DNA from: Culicoidibacter larvae
GTDB taxonomy: Bacteria > Bacillota_I > Bacilli_A > Culicoidibacterales > Culicoidibacteraceae
Length of the DNA stretch: 64,000 nucleotides
Direction: 5' to 3'
Assembly (NCBI RefSeq): GCF_005771635.1
Contig: NZ_VBWP01000001.1
Span: 62,001-126,000, forward strand
A program made the position numbers and the translations under genes. Below, piece after piece: positions 9,287 through 17,680 of this stretch. How positions within the stretch are numbered: the stretch's first letter is position 1; the number at the start of each line of letters is the position of its first letter. Below the pieces are notes generated by a model that saw only the letters and a program-made list of their open reading frames with translations, did not search any database and was not told where the DNA came from.

Positions 9287-9965
9287 CAACGAAATACCCT
9301 CCCTCAGTAACATCACTATAAATAGTTCCGTTATTAAATGTTAATGTCCGTTTAGGCATCTCATTTACTAAATGCACATCATGTGTAGCCATAACTACGG
9401 TTGTTCCCATTTGATTGATTGCTTCAAGAACATCCATAATACTGCGAGAAGTCACTGGATCCAAGTTTCCAGTCGGCTCATCGGCTATTAATATAGAAGG
9501 ACGGTTGACAATCGCCCGGGCAATTGCAACCCGCTGCTGTTCACCACCAGAAAGTTGATGCGGCAATTGTTTAGCTTTACCTTTCAAACCAACAACTTCC
9601 AAAGCATCTCTCACCTTGCGGCGAATATCAGAACTCTTTTCACCATGAACCTCTAAAGCAAAGGCTACGTTTTCAAACGCAGTCCGGTTTTGCAGAAGTT
9701 TGAAATCCTGGAACACAACGCCAATCGTGCGTCGATATAAAGGCACCTTGCTGTTGCGGATTTTAGAAACATTCTTGCCATTAACAATAACATCACCTTT
9801 TGTCGATTTTTCTTCACGATACAAAAGACGAATAAACGTTGACTTTCCGGCACCAGAATGACCCACCACATAAACGAACTCACCATCGTTAATAGTAACG
9901 CTAATGTTGTTCAAGGCATGCATATTCTTATTATAAACTTTTGTCACATTCGCTAACTGAATCAT
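9273..9965 (-). CDS. ftsE: Cell division ATP-binding protein FtsE
   Basis: The cytoplasmic ATPase of FtsEX. The 230-residue protein contains Walker A GHSGAGKST, a Q-loop VFQDFKLL, the ABC signature LSGGEQQR, Walker B ILIADEPTG and the switch His in MATHDVHLV, all in the expected order and spacing. It is the first gene of ftsE-ftsX-M23-ctpA. The ribosome site is weak (GAAGG) before the ATG at 9965. About 115 bases of mostly featureless AT-rich DNA separate it from the terminator of the next gene. Confidence 0.97.
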   Translation of the reverse strand: MIQLANVTKVYNKNMHALNNISVTINDGEFVYVVGHSGAGKSTFIRLLYREEKSTKGDVIVNGKNVSKIRNSKVPLYRRTIGVVFQDFKLLQNRTAFENVAFALEVHGEKSSDIRRKVRDALEVVGLKGKAKQLPHQLSGGEQQRVAIARAIVNRPSILIADEPTGNLDPVTSRSIMDVLEAINQMGTTVVMATHDVHLVNEMPKRTLTFNNGTIYSDVTEGGYFVDESL

Positions 9966-10130
9966 AACTACTTCTTAACCTTCTTTCGTTGACGAAGTTC
10001 TTAAAATACCGATACCATCACCCCAGTGACATATCTTCAATCATTATAACATAAATCATAAATATGAAAAACCTTTTTAAAATGTGCAGAAATCACTTTT
10101 TCTCATAAAACTCCCTGATAAACTCCGAAA

Positions 10131-10161
10131 AAAAGGACGGGCGATAAACGCCCGTCCTTTT
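10131..10161. terminator. Bidirectional intrinsic terminator
   Basis: Perfect 13-bp stem (10131-10143 and 10149-10161) with loop ATAAA, directly after the stop of the Old Yellow Enzyme gene. Confidence 0.85.
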
Positions 10162-10169
10162 CCCAAATT

Positions 10170-11306
10170 CTATTCAGTACCAGGAAACCACCCCGGCTTG
10201 GCCAGAATCCAGTCTCGCATCAACTCCGGAACCGCCGTTGCATCAGCACCTTCAGCATCGAATGTTTGCACAATCTCATCCTCCCGGCCAGCATCAACCT
10301 TAGCAATCCAATCCGGATCAATAACAGCCACCCGGCCAAGTGCGGCAAAATCAGCACCAAGTGTTAAAGCATGCATTGCCTGTTCAGGAGTAAAAATAGA
10401 ACCAACAGCAACCAAAGGTACACGCCCATCAATAATATCATGCAACTGTGTCACCATCGCCGCTTGGCTTGTTGCTTCCATTCGCGGATGGAAATCCACC
10501 TGTGCCATCGACACATGCAAGTAATCCAAATTATATCCTGCTAACCGGTCAACTAATTGCAAAGTCTCATCAAAACGAATGCCCGGCGTTTCAAATTCTT
10601 CCGGTGAAAAACGATAACCAACAATAAAATCACGTCGTTTCGCTTGCCGAATAACTGCCTGAACCTCATTAACAATCTGCAATGGAAATGTCATGCGTTT
10701 ATCAATACTGCCACCCCATAAATCCGAACGAGTATTTGTCAGCGGCGAGAAAAACTGCTGAATCAAATATGTATTAGCACCATGAATCTCAACGCCATCA
10801 AATCCAGCATCAATCGCCATGCTAGTCACCCGGCCAAAATCTTTGATAATAGCACGAATTTCGGCATCGCTTAATTCCCTTGGCACCACCATATTTCCGG
10901 CTGCATCAACATTGCGCGGATTACCTACCGTCCCGCTTGAAACTACATCACCATCAATTAAATCCGGCGGACACTGCCGCCCGCCATGTTGCATCTGCAA
11001 AATCGCTTTACCGCCACCGCGCTTAATCGTTTCTGCCAACAACCGTAATCGTGGCAACTGCCGCTCATCGAAGCCAACAAATTGGCCTGGAAAAGTAATT
11101 CCGTTAGGTGAAACGGCAATACACGCTGTAATAAACATGCCCACACCATTTGCTCTAGCTGCATAATAACTCAGCTCAGCATCAGACACTGTGCCATCGG
11201 GATTTGCCGATTCGGTGGTCATCGGTGCGATGACCACCCGATTTTTAATCGTCTCACCATTAGGTAAAGTGATTGGTTCAAATAATTTTTGATATTTCGC
11301 GTTCAT
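10170..11306 (-). CDS. Old Yellow Enzyme family NADH:flavin oxidoreductase
   Basis: A 378-residue FMN-dependent TIM barrel of the short OYE type, without the C-terminal Fe-S and FAD domains of 2,4-dienoyl-CoA reductase. Family motifs include NRVVIAPMTTES, the glycine/glutamine pocket ILQMQHGGR, and HGANTYLIQQFFSPLTN with DLWGGS. Such enzymes reduce activated alkenes with NAD(P)H, often in electrophile detoxification; the physiological substrate is unknown. ATG 11306 follows GAGGAGG with 6-7 bases spacing. The frame runs on to 11618, overlapping the divergent gene, but that extension lacks a ribosome site and is not believed. It is transcribed alone and ends at a strong terminator. Confidence 0.93.
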   Translation of the reverse strand: MNAKYQKLFEPITLPNGETIKNRVVIAPMTTESANPDGTVSDAELSYYAARANGVGMFITACIAVSPNGITFPGQFVGFDERQLPRLRLLAETIKRGGGKAILQMQHGGRQCPPDLIDGDVVSSGTVGNPRNVDAAGNMVVPRELSDAEIRAIIKDFGRVTSMAIDAGFDGVEIHGANTYLIQQFFSPLTNTRSDLWGGSIDKRMTFPLQIVNEVQAVIRQAKRRDFIVGYRFSPEEFETPGIRFDETLQLVDRLAGYNLDYLHVSMAQVDFHPRMEATSQAAMVTQLHDIIDGRVPLVAVGSIFTPEQAMHALTLGADFAALGRVAVIDPDWIAKVDAGREDEIVQTFDAEGADATAVPELMRDWILAKPGWFPGTE

Positions 11307-11331
11307 AAAATACCTCCTCACATACTCTATA

Positions 11332-11340
11332 ATTATATCA
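11332..11340 (-). promoter_or_regulatory. Extended -10 promoter for the OYE gene
   Basis: Minus-strand TGATATAAT (TATAAT at 11337-11332) about 25 bases before the OYE start codon. No convincing -35 is present. Confidence 0.5.
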
Positions 11341-11371
11341 CAAAAAATGCTTATCACTACTGCCCGACACT

Positions 11372-11400
11372 TTGACACTGCAACAAAAATTCGGTATACT
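11372..11400 (+). promoter_or_regulatory. Promoter for the small membrane protein and trpS
   Basis: TTGACA at 11372-11377 and TATACT at 11395-11400 with the ideal 17-base spacer, about 30 bases before the first start codon. Confidence 0.85.
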
Positions 11401-11429
11401 AAGCACAGTATTAAAAGGAGGATTTTGAC

Positions 11430-11801
11430 ATGAACAAGACAGTAAAAATTATTATCACCACCGCTCTTGCCGGATTGCCAATCGCCGCATTTGGCATCAT
11501 GGCGATTGTTACCCAAAATCTCTCCTGGCTTTACGACCAACTTTTTATTTGCGGAATTGTTTTTCTGATTATCGGACTGCTTCTTTTTATGCGCTATAAT
11601 CATATCGAACGCAAACATAAATTTGGTCGATCAACTGATGAATATGGAAAAACCAGTTGGGGTGTCCAACTCAATCCAAAATATGAAGCACAATTTGAAG
11701 AAGGCTACCAAGCATCGCGTAAACATTGGTTAATGTTACCACTGATTCTCACTGGTCTTGCCTACATTATTATAAGTATTATACTCGTCTACACGAGATA
11801 A
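11430..11801 (+). CDS. Small membrane protein, DUF3899-like
   Basis: A 123-residue protein with three predicted membrane helices (about 5-28, 35-53 and 100-120) and a hydrophilic middle rich in charged residues (RYNHIERKHKFGRSTDEYGK). The size and layout resemble the DUF3899 family of small Firmicutes membrane proteins, but the match is from memory and no function is known. AAGGAGG lies 8 bases before the ATG. It is 15 bases upstream of trpS and shares its promoter, so the two are cotranscribed; nothing in the sequence ties it to tryptophan. Confidence 0.7.
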   Translation: MNKTVKIIITTALAGLPIAAFGIMAIVTQNLSWLYDQLFICGIVFLIIGLLLFMRYNHIERKHKFGRSTDEYGKTSWGVQLNPKYEAQFEEGYQASRKHWLMLPLILTGLAYIIISIILVYTR

Positions 11802-11816
11802 CTGGAGGATTTATTT

Positions 11817-12824
11817 ATGACAACGAAAAAAAGAGTCGTATCCGGAATTAAACCTACCGGAGAAATGACGCTAGGAAATTATATTGGTGCCATCAGCAAC
11901 TTTGTAAAGATGCAAGATGAATTTGAAATGTTTGTTTTCGTCGCTGATTTACATGCTTTAACTACGCCGCAGGATCCGGTGCGATTACGCCGGCTGGTCC
12001 GCGAAATCGTTATGGTTTATCTCGCTTGCGGTTTAGACCCGGCAAAAACAAAATTATTTTTACAATCTGAGATTGCTGAGCACAGTATGTTATCTTGGGT
12101 TTTGCAGTGCCATACTAATATGGGTGAACTTGAACGCATGACCCAATTTAAAGACAAGTCCGCTGAACAAAAAGCAAAATCAGGAGCGATTGGCAGCGGC
12201 TTGTTCTGCTATCCAGTCTTGATGGCAGCAGACATCTTATTATATAATCCAGATGTTGTTCCGGTTGGTGAAGACCAAAAACAACATGTTGAAATAACCC
12301 GGGATATTGCCGGCCGTTTCAATCATCAACACGGAGAAACTTTTGTTATTCCTGAAGACTATACCCCTGAAGTCGGGGCACGAATTATGTCACTGCAAGA
12401 TCCGACTAAAAAGATGAGCAAGTCTGATGAAAATGCCAAAGGATACATTCTATTATTAGATGAACCAGCAACTATTATTAAAAAAATTAAAAGTGCGGTC
12501 ACTGATTCCGAAGGTATCGTTGCTTATGACCCGGTCAATAAAGCCGGTATCAGTAACCTATTAACAATCTACAGTGTTTTGAAAAACCAAAGCATTGATG
12601 CCAGTGTTGCTGAATTTGCTGATAGCAATTATGGAACGTTCAAACAGACTGTTGGTGAGTGCATCGTTGAAGCATTAACGCCAATTCAAGAAAAATTCCG
12701 CTACTATCAAGAAAACCCCGAACTTGTTGATGCCATTCTTGATGAAGGTGCGGCAGCGGTTCAACCAATCGCAACTAAGAATATGAAAAAAGTTTATAAA
12801 AAAGTTGGTTTAAATCGTAAGTAA
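11817..12824 (+). CDS. trpS: Tryptophanyl-tRNA synthetase
   Basis: A class I aminoacyl-tRNA synthetase charging tRNA-Trp in the cytoplasm. The 335-residue length is standard for bacteria. The HIGH-equivalent lies in PTGEMTLGNYIGAI near the N terminus and the KMSKS loop is intact (PTKKMSKSDENAKG, near residue 200). CYPVLMAADILLY and VPVGEDQKQHVE match the Trp-recognition and dimer regions. GGAGG precedes the ATG by 7-8 bases. No T-box leader is present upstream, unlike many Firmicutes trpS genes; expression depends on the promoter before the small membrane gene. Confidence 0.98.
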   Translation: MTTKKRVVSGIKPTGEMTLGNYIGAISNFVKMQDEFEMFVFVADLHALTTPQDPVRLRRLVREIVMVYLACGLDPAKTKLFLQSEIAEHSMLSWVLQCHTNMGELERMTQFKDKSAEQKAKSGAIGSGLFCYPVLMAADILLYNPDVVPVGEDQKQHVEITRDIAGRFNHQHGETFVIPEDYTPEVGARIMSLQDPTKKMSKSDENAKGYILLLDEPATIIKKIKSAVTDSEGIVAYDPVNKAGISNLLTIYSVLKNQSIDASVAEFADSNYGTFKQTVGECIVEALTPIQEKFRYYQENPELVDAILDEGAAAVQPIATKNMKKVYKKVGLNRK

Positions 12825-12900
12825 TCTAAAATGTTGATAAACATTTTGGCAAACAATAGATGCAACAAGTGACTAACCTACTATTAGGAGGAAAAATGAC

Positions 12901-13758
12901 ATGGATACTATTTGGCAATATCTTCAGTATTTGATTCTTGGTTTAGCCCAAGGGATTACTGAACCATTACCGGTTTCTTCAAAGGGACACGTGGTAATGT
13001 TTAACAATTTCTTTGGCGCACCGGTTGGTGAAGCTGATATGGTCTTCTTCTTGGCAATTGTCCATCTTGCTTCATTGATTGCAATTGTATGGATTTACCG
13101 CGAAAAAATAAAGCACATCTTAGTTGGTACTTATGGTTACGTAGTGAAAAAAGATAAACGTGAGCGTTCTTTCGCTCGCTACACATCGTTGCTTTTAGTT
13201 TCTTTCGTCATCTTTGCTTTCTTCGCGGCTATCTCATTGCTCTTTATTGATGAGCTATTCAGTGGCAGCACAATCATTGTTGGTATCGGGTATCTGATTA
13301 CAACCATTCTCTTGGTTGCTTCTGACCACATTAAAGTACCATCGCCAAAAACTGAAAGTAAAATCACTTTAATGGATGCTATCTTTATCGGTGGTTCACA
13401 AGTATTGGCATTAATTCCCGGTGTAAGCCGTTCAGGGACAACACTGGTTGCCGGACTCTTCCGAAAATTTGATCGCGAAACAGCTATCGACTACTCATTC
13501 TTCTTATTTATCCCAACTGTTTTGGGAGCGAATGTTGTACTTGCCGCTATTAAAGCAATTAAAACCGGCGTACTGATTCCAAGTGGTATGATAGTGCCTT
13601 ACATCATCGCTTTCTTTGCATCACTCATCGGAACCTACTTTGCATTTAAGTTCTTGCTCTTCATCGTGAAAAAGCAAAAACTGACATATTTCGCAATCTA
13701 TACTTTCATTCTGGCAATGCTTAACATCTTCCAAATCGTGAGCAGTGTTGCTGATTAA
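12901..13758 (+). CDS. uppP: Undecaprenyl-diphosphatase UppP (BacA family)
   Basis: An integral membrane phosphatase that recycles undecaprenyl diphosphate to the monophosphate lipid carrier used for peptidoglycan and teichoic acids; overproduction confers bacitracin tolerance. The 285-residue protein has about eight helices. Both family signatures are present: GITEPLPVSSKGHV (with the catalytic Glu) and LIPGVSRSGTTLVAG. The ATG at 12901 has AGGAGG 8-9 bases upstream; an out-of-frame ATG four bases earlier is ignored. It ends 15 bases before a bidirectional terminator shared with the convergent HxlR gene. Confidence 0.96.
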   Translation: MDTIWQYLQYLILGLAQGITEPLPVSSKGHVVMFNNFFGAPVGEADMVFFLAIVHLASLIAIVWIYREKIKHILVGTYGYVVKKDKRERSFARYTSLLLVSFVIFAFFAAISLLFIDELFSGSTIIVGIGYLITTILLVASDHIKVPSPKTESKITLMDAIFIGGSQVLALIPGVSRSGTTLVAGLFRKFDRETAIDYSFFLFIPTVLGANVVLAAIKAIKTGVLIPSGMIVPYIIAFFASLIGTYFAFKFLLFIVKKQKLTYFAIYTFILAMLNIFQIVSSVAD

Positions 13759-13772
13759 TTGAAAAAACTAGT

Positions 13773-13802
13773 AAAAACCCGAGTCCAAGGACTCGGGTTT
13801 TT
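13773..13802. terminator. Bidirectional terminator between uppP and the HxlR gene
   Basis: Perfect 13-bp stem (13773-13785 and 13790-13802), loop CAAG, with T-tracts on both strands. It serves two convergent genes and overlaps the HxlR stop codon. Confidence 0.88.
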
Positions 13803-14115
13803 ATTTATGAGTTTGCTGATAAGTTTGTCCCCAATCGCACATTGCATGAATAATATCTTTCATCGACATACCAGTCTCAGTAAGCTCATACTCAACCTTC
13901 GGGGGAATCTCCGGATAGATGGTTCGCGATATCATACCGTCATCTTCAAGTTCACGTAATTGCAAAGTTAATGAGCGCTGGGTAATGCCGGATATTTTCT
14001 TTTGCAACTCACCAAAACGCAACTTTCCATATAAGAGGTGGTAAATAATTACCGGCTTCCACTTACCGCTGATTAACTGTACCGTTGTTTGCACCGGACA
14101 TATTTCTGTTTGCAT
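13801..14115 (-). CDS. HxlR-family transcriptional regulator, YodB-like
   Basis: A 104-residue winged-helix DNA-binding protein. The core LISGKWKPVIIYHLLYGKLRFGELQKKISGITQRSLTLQLRELEDDG is divided into the usual helices, with the wing at PKVEYELTETG. Cys6 in MQTEICPV occupies the position of the redox-sensing Cys6 of B. subtilis YodB, and a second Cys sits near residue 94 (HAMCDWG). YodB represses quinone/nitro reductases and is inactivated by diamide and quinones. Here the divergent neighbour is a nitroreductase, so an equivalent thiol-stress switch is inferred. The start codon has only a weak ribosome site. Confidence 0.9.
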   Translation of the reverse strand: MQTEICPVQTTVQLISGKWKPVIIYHLLYGKLRFGELQKKISGITQRSLTLQLRELEDDGMISRTIYPEIPPKVEYELTETGMSMKDIIHAMCDWGQTYQQTHK

Positions 14116-14129
14116 ATTATCACTCTTTC

Positions 14130-14199
14130 AGTATACTTTTTATCCTATATATAATTATTATACATAAATGTATCATTATTGACAATGGCAATAGTATAC
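14130..14199. promoter_or_regulatory. Candidate operator pair in the hxlR-nitroreductase intergenic region
   Basis: The 8-bp palindrome AGTATACT at 14130-14137 and its near copy AGTATAC at 14193-14199 flank the hxlR promoter. HxlR proteins bind short inverted repeats of similar type, so these are plausible autoregulatory and nitroreductase operators. Confidence 0.35.
14157..14185 (-). promoter_or_regulatory. Promoter for the HxlR regulator
   Basis: Minus-strand TTGTCA (14185-14180) and TATAAT (14162-14157) separated by 17 bases, about 40 bases before the regulator's ATG. Confidence 0.75.
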
Positions 14200-14308
14200 A
14201 ATTCTGCCCTAAGCCTAACTTCCTGCCATATTGGCATAAAATTTGCGTACTTCACGGCATCACGCTTTCATGTTACCATACAAGTATAGACTTAAGGAGG
14301 AAATAAGT

Positions 14309-14974
14309 ATGTCAACAACCATTGAAACTATTATGCAAGCTCACAACTATCGTTACGCTTGCAAACAATTTGATCCAAATAAAAAAATTAGCCCTGAAGA
14401 TTTTCAATATATTATTGAAACAGCAAGACTTTCACCAAGCTCATTCGGGCTTGAGCCTTGGAAGTTTTTACTAATAAATGATGAAACTATAAAAAATGAT
14501 TTGCGTCCATTTTCATGGGGAGCACTTCGCAGTCTTGATGGTGCCAGCCACTTTTTAATTGTATTAGCAAGAAAAGATGTCAAAGCATTCTCACCCTATG
14601 TGAAACACATTATGAAAGATATTAAAGGATATGACATTGATGGTGAAGCATTCAATCAACAACAAACATTTTTCCAAAACTTCCAGCAAAATGATTTCGA
14701 GTTATTGGAAAATAAACGGACATTATTTGATTGGACCAGCAAACAAGCATACATCCCTTTAGCGAATATGATGACAACTGCTGCTGCGCTTGGTATTGAT
14801 AGCTGCCCTATTGAAGGCTTTAATCGCGAAGCGGCCGAAAGCTATCTCGCTGAGAAAAACATTCTCGATCGTGAAACATATGGAATTGCCTACATGGTAA
14901 GCTTTGGATATCGCGCTGAAGAGCAACCAATTAAAGTTCGTCAGCCGCTTACTGATATTTTCGAGGAAATTTAA
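14309..14974 (+). CDS. NAD(P)H-dependent nitroreductase (NfsB/YfkO-like)
   Basis: A 221-residue FMN flavoprotein of the nitroreductase family. The N-terminal RYACKQFDPNKKIS and SPSSFGLEPWKFLLIND stretches are FMN-phosphate binding motifs, and the C-terminal GFNREAAESYL ... YMVSFGYRAEEQP fits oxygen-insensitive NfsB-type enzymes that reduce nitroaromatics, quinones and other electrophiles. ATG 14309 has AAGGAGG 8 bases upstream; the frame stays open to 14243 without a ribosome site. The gene is divergent from the YodB-like regulator and monocistronic, ending at a strong terminator. Confidence 0.92.
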   Translation: MSTTIETIMQAHNYRYACKQFDPNKKISPEDFQYIIETARLSPSSFGLEPWKFLLINDETIKNDLRPFSWGALRSLDGASHFLIVLARKDVKAFSPYVKHIMKDIKGYDIDGEAFNQQQTFFQNFQQNDFELLENKRTLFDWTSKQAYIPLANMMTTAAALGIDSCPIEGFNREAAESYLAEKNILDRETYGIAYMVSFGYRAEEQPIKVRQPLTDIFEEI

Positions 14975-15007
14975 AAACACGTGATTGCTAAAGCAATCAC
15001 GTGTTTT
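14974..15007. terminator. Bidirectional intrinsic terminator
   Basis: Perfect 15-bp stem (14974-14988 and 14993-15007), loop TAAA, between the convergent nitroreductase and flippase-like genes. Confidence 0.88.
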
Positions 15008-15021
15008 CATTTTATACAAAA

Positions 15022-16095
15022 TTATTCAATAGCCTCAAGTTCTTCAACAACTTCTGAGTTACTGCTTTTTCTGCGGATATACAATGAGTAGATAACCGTC
15101 ACCAAACCACCAACGATAATTGTGAAGTAGAACTGCCCGCTACGCCAAAGCAAAAGTCCCGGACCCAAAGCATCACTGCTGAAAATAAATGAGTAGATAA
15201 GCGTGAACAATACTTCGCTCCCGCCGGTCGCTCCGGGAATAGGGATAAATGATGTAATCAGTGCGATAAGAATGCTACCGCAAGTTGCATAAATCCACAT
15301 CCATATATTCAGCTCCATACCAAATGCCAAAGCAACAAAAATAGGCAGGAAGTTGAAAATAATCATCCGTCCACAGTTAAACAAGAAAATCTTGAAATGC
15401 GCCATCCGATGCTTGCCAATTAGTTGAATACCTTCACGGAACTCACCAATACCAAGTGAAATATTAACAATCCACTTTTCACTTTTTTCAGCATTTATTT
15501 TCTTCAAAATAGTACTAAGCAAGCCTATGATAACGCCATGCAGTTTTTCTGACAATGCACAAGTTAACATTGTCACGTAAACAAGTAAGGTACTCCCGAA
15601 CCCAATAACTAAAAAAGCATCTAATCCCGGAACATAGCTACTGAAAAACGGATAAGAAATCAAAGCTGAAACAAATGACATTGCTAATAGTGATGCTACA
15701 TACAAAATTAAGTTCACCGTCACCATAGAAATAGCACTGCTCAACTTGACCCCTTGTTTATTCATATAATAAGTTTGTAAAAAATCGCCACCGGTTGCTG
15801 CCGGCGTTGCTAAACTATAAAATTGTCCGATAATTGTTGCAAATACCGCGTCCATATAACGATATTTAACACCTTGAATTTTCCCGATTCGCTTAATGAC
15901 AACTGCTTCGGCAAACCACCAAAACACAACTAGCGACATAGCTGCCGCCACCCATAAAAGATTAACCTGCTGCAACTGCAACAACTTCTCAGCAGTGTCA
16001 TCTTTCAAAACATACCAAACCGTAATCCCGGTTATTACTGCAACAAAAACGAGACTCCAAAATGTTGAATTTTTAAATATAGATTTTTTCTTCAA
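15022..16095 (-). CDS. Flippase-like membrane protein (UPF0104 / LPG-synthase transmembrane domain)
   Basis: A 357-residue polytopic membrane protein with about eight helices. The family signatures PAATGGDFLQTYYM and IPIPGATGGSEVLFT are those of the flippase domain also found in MprF, YbhN and AglD relatives. There is no C-terminal synthase domain, so it resembles stand-alone members thought to move lipids or polyprenyl-linked glycans; the substrate cannot be told. The start is a TTG at 16095: GGAGG lies 9 bases upstream and no ATG is suitably placed. It is monocistronic, flanked by terminators, with an acidic cytoplasmic tail (EVVEELEAIE). Confidence 0.85.
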   Translation of the reverse strand: MKKKSIFKNSTFWSLVFVAVITGITVWYVLKDDTAEKLLQLQQVNLLWVAAAMSLVVFWWFAEAVVIKRIGKIQGVKYRYMDAVFATIIGQFYSLATPAATGGDFLQTYYMNKQGVKLSSAISMVTVNLILYVASLLAMSFVSALISYPFFSSYVPGLDAFLVIGFGSTLLVYVTMLTCALSEKLHGVIIGLLSTILKKINAEKSEKWIVNISLGIGEFREGIQLIGKHRMAHFKIFLFNCGRMIIFNFLPIFVALAFGMELNIWMWIYATCGSILIALITSFIPIPGATGGSEVLFTLIYSFIFSSDALGPGLLLWRSGQFYFTIIVGGLVTVIYSLYIRRKSSNSEVVEELEAIE

Positions 16096-16170
16096 GCAAC
16101 TAAGCCTCCATAATATTCTTCTCTTATTATATCAGAAATCCACTGCTAAACATAATATTATTTATATCGT

Positions 16171-16201
16171 AAAAAGCGCCCAGCCAAAGCCGGGCGTTTT
16201 T
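16171..16201 (-). terminator. Second terminator after the SGNH hydrolase
   Basis: Imperfect GC-rich hairpin: CGCCC pairs with GGGCG, with one mismatch and an AAA loop. The minus transcript ends in GCTTTTTACG. It backs up the terminator at 16218-16242. Confidence 0.6.
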
Positions 16202-16217
16202 AAGAATTCTTCCCAAT

Positions 16218-16242
16218 AAAAAAGCACATCTTAGATGTGCTT
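16218..16242 (-). terminator. Intrinsic terminator overlapping the SGNH hydrolase stop
   Basis: 9-bp stem (16222-16230 and 16234-16242), loop TAA, followed on the minus strand by a 6-T run. The stop codon at 16231-16233 is the loop itself. Confidence 0.82.
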
Positions 16243-16896
16243 ATTCAATATATCAATCATAATCTTATAGCCTGTTTCATTGGGATGTAAGCCATCACTT
16301 GCGTAACTTTCTATCAACATTCCTGATGGTCTATCAACAAAAGCCGAATAATAATCAACGAAATCGGCACCACTCACTTCAGTATAGTCTCGCAAAACAC
16401 TATTAATTCGGCGAATAATCACCGCAGCCAACTCATTATCAATTAACTTTTCCGGCGGACGTTTTATAGGCAGAACACTGGCAACCAAAACCTGATTCCC
16501 GGCGCCTAAAACCATATCCGCCATTTCAATAATATTTGCTGTCACCTCGGCTACGATGCCATCAGCATCGTAGCCGACATATTCTTCCCCACGTAGCCAG
16601 GCTTGTACATCATTGATGCCGCCAAGAAGAATAACTTTATTTGGATTTAATTGCAAAGCGTCGGCCTCAAACCGTTTACGCATATAAACAGTTCGGTCAC
16701 CACCAATTCCACTGTTGACAACTGTTCCCAGATATTCATAAGCAGTAATCAGAAAGGCTTCAGTAATTGAATCACCATAAAACAATATATCTACTTGAGT
16801 ATTATTTGCCAGCAAATACTCGTTGCGCTGATCAAATTGATCACGTTTTGCATCAGTATAATCATAACCAAAATAACCTGGTTTAACAACATTCAT
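16231..16896 (-). CDS. SGNH/GDSL hydrolase
   Basis: A 221-residue esterase-type protein. The four SGNH blocks are visible: FYGDSITEAF (nucleophile Ser), the Gly block NSGIGGD, the Asn block LLGGINDV, and DGLHPNETGY with catalytic Asp and His. No signal peptide, so it is probably cytoplasmic, acting on an acyl ester or acetylated sugar; the substrate is unknown. AAGGA lies 8 bases before the ATG. It is 18 bases downstream of the TIM-barrel gene, which suggests a two-gene operon ending at two tandem terminators. Confidence 0.88.
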   Translation of the reverse strand: MNVVKPGYFGYDYTDAKRDQFDQRNEYLLANNTQVDILFYGDSITEAFLITAYEYLGTVVNSGIGGDRTVYMRKRFEADALQLNPNKVILLGGINDVQAWLRGEEYVGYDADGIVAEVTANIIEMADMVLGAGNQVLVASVLPIKRPPEKLIDNELAAVIIRRINSVLRDYTEVSGADFVDYYSAFVDRPSGMLIESYASDGLHPNETGYKIMIDILNKHI

Positions 16897-16914
16897 TCTA
16901 TCAATCCTTACTTT

Positions 16915-17577
16915 CTACAAATTCGCCCGGTACTTTTTCATAATCTCTGCAAAAAGCTCGGCACTGGTCGGCGGTGTATAAGTAATTACATTTGCTCCGG
17001 CCTCAATAGTTTCACGAATCGACTCATCTGTCGGACCTCCGGTCGCGATGATTGCAATTTCCTGACTATGTTTGCGAATTTCGCGAACAATCTCTGCCGT
17101 CTTTGCTCCGCCGGAAACATTAAAGATTTGCGCTCCGCTTCGCAGCCGCGCCTCAATATCTTCCTTCGCTGAAACCACAGTAATCACAACCGGAATATCC
17201 AGCCGATCGCTGATTTTCTTAATCAACTCATTTGGTGTCGGTGCATTCAGCACCACCCCATATGCACCATGTAACTCAGCATCCAAAGCAATATCATATG
17301 CCTGCTGACCGCTGGTTAAACCGCCGCCAACACCACAAAACACCGGCATCGGCGATGCCTGAATCATCATCTGCGAAATCGCAATTGTCGGTGTAAAAGG
17401 ATATACCGCAATCAAGCCATCTGCATTGCAGTTAGCAATAATTGAAACATCAGTAGTAAAAATCAACGACCGAATATGTTTACCGAAAAGCTTAATTCCC
17501 CCTGCTTCCTGAATAATCTCGGGAACTTCAACAATTTTCTGCCGTAACGGACTCTTTATATTTGGTACAAAAGCCAT
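16915..17577 (-). CDS. TIM-barrel protein of unknown specificity
   Basis: A 220-residue protein that reads as a beta/alpha barrel with glycine-rich phosphate-binding loops at the C-terminal end (NVSGGAKT and IATGGPTDESIRETIEAGANVI), reminiscent of KDPG aldolase, ThiG and related small barrels. Databases often label relatives simply 'hydrolase', and I cannot name the reaction. ATG 17577 has GAAGGG about 9 bases upstream; an ATG at 17595 has a ribosome site only 2 bases away and is less likely. It is first in an operon with an SGNH hydrolase. Confidence 0.6.
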   Translation of the reverse strand: MAFVPNIKSPLRQKIVEVPEIIQEAGGIKLFGKHIRSLIFTTDVSIIANCNADGLIAVYPFTPTIAISQMMIQASPMPVFCGVGGGLTSGQQAYDIALDAELHGAYGVVLNAPTPNELIKKISDRLDIPVVITVVSAKEDIEARLRSGAQIFNVSGGAKTAEIVREIRKHSQEIAIIATGGPTDESIRETIEAGANVITYTPPTSAELFAEIMKKYRANL

Positions 17578-17680
17578 ACCATCACACCCTTCCATTACCT
17601 TAAGTATAACTTATCGATGCAAAGACTGTCTATAACTTACTTCACTACTAACAAAATTGTTATCTAAATGGCAGCATCTT

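Noticed and set aside
11307-11618. N-terminal extension of the Old Yellow Enzyme frame
   Set aside because: It overlaps the divergent membrane-protein gene and both promoters. The ATG at 11306 has a well-spaced GAGGAGG, and homologous enzymes begin there.
11400-11816. T-box leader for trpS or lysS
   Set aside because: No AGGGTGGNACC-type T-box sequence or specifier hairpin was found upstream of either synthetase gene.
12828-12847. Hairpin between trpS and uppP as a terminator
   Set aside because: AAAATGTT and AACATTTT form a weak 8-bp AT stem with no following T-run.
14179-14200. TTGACA...TATACA as a plus-strand promoter for the nitroreductase
   Set aside because: The spacer is only 10 bases. 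The same TTGACA segment reads on the other strand as the well-spaced -35 of the HxlR promoter.
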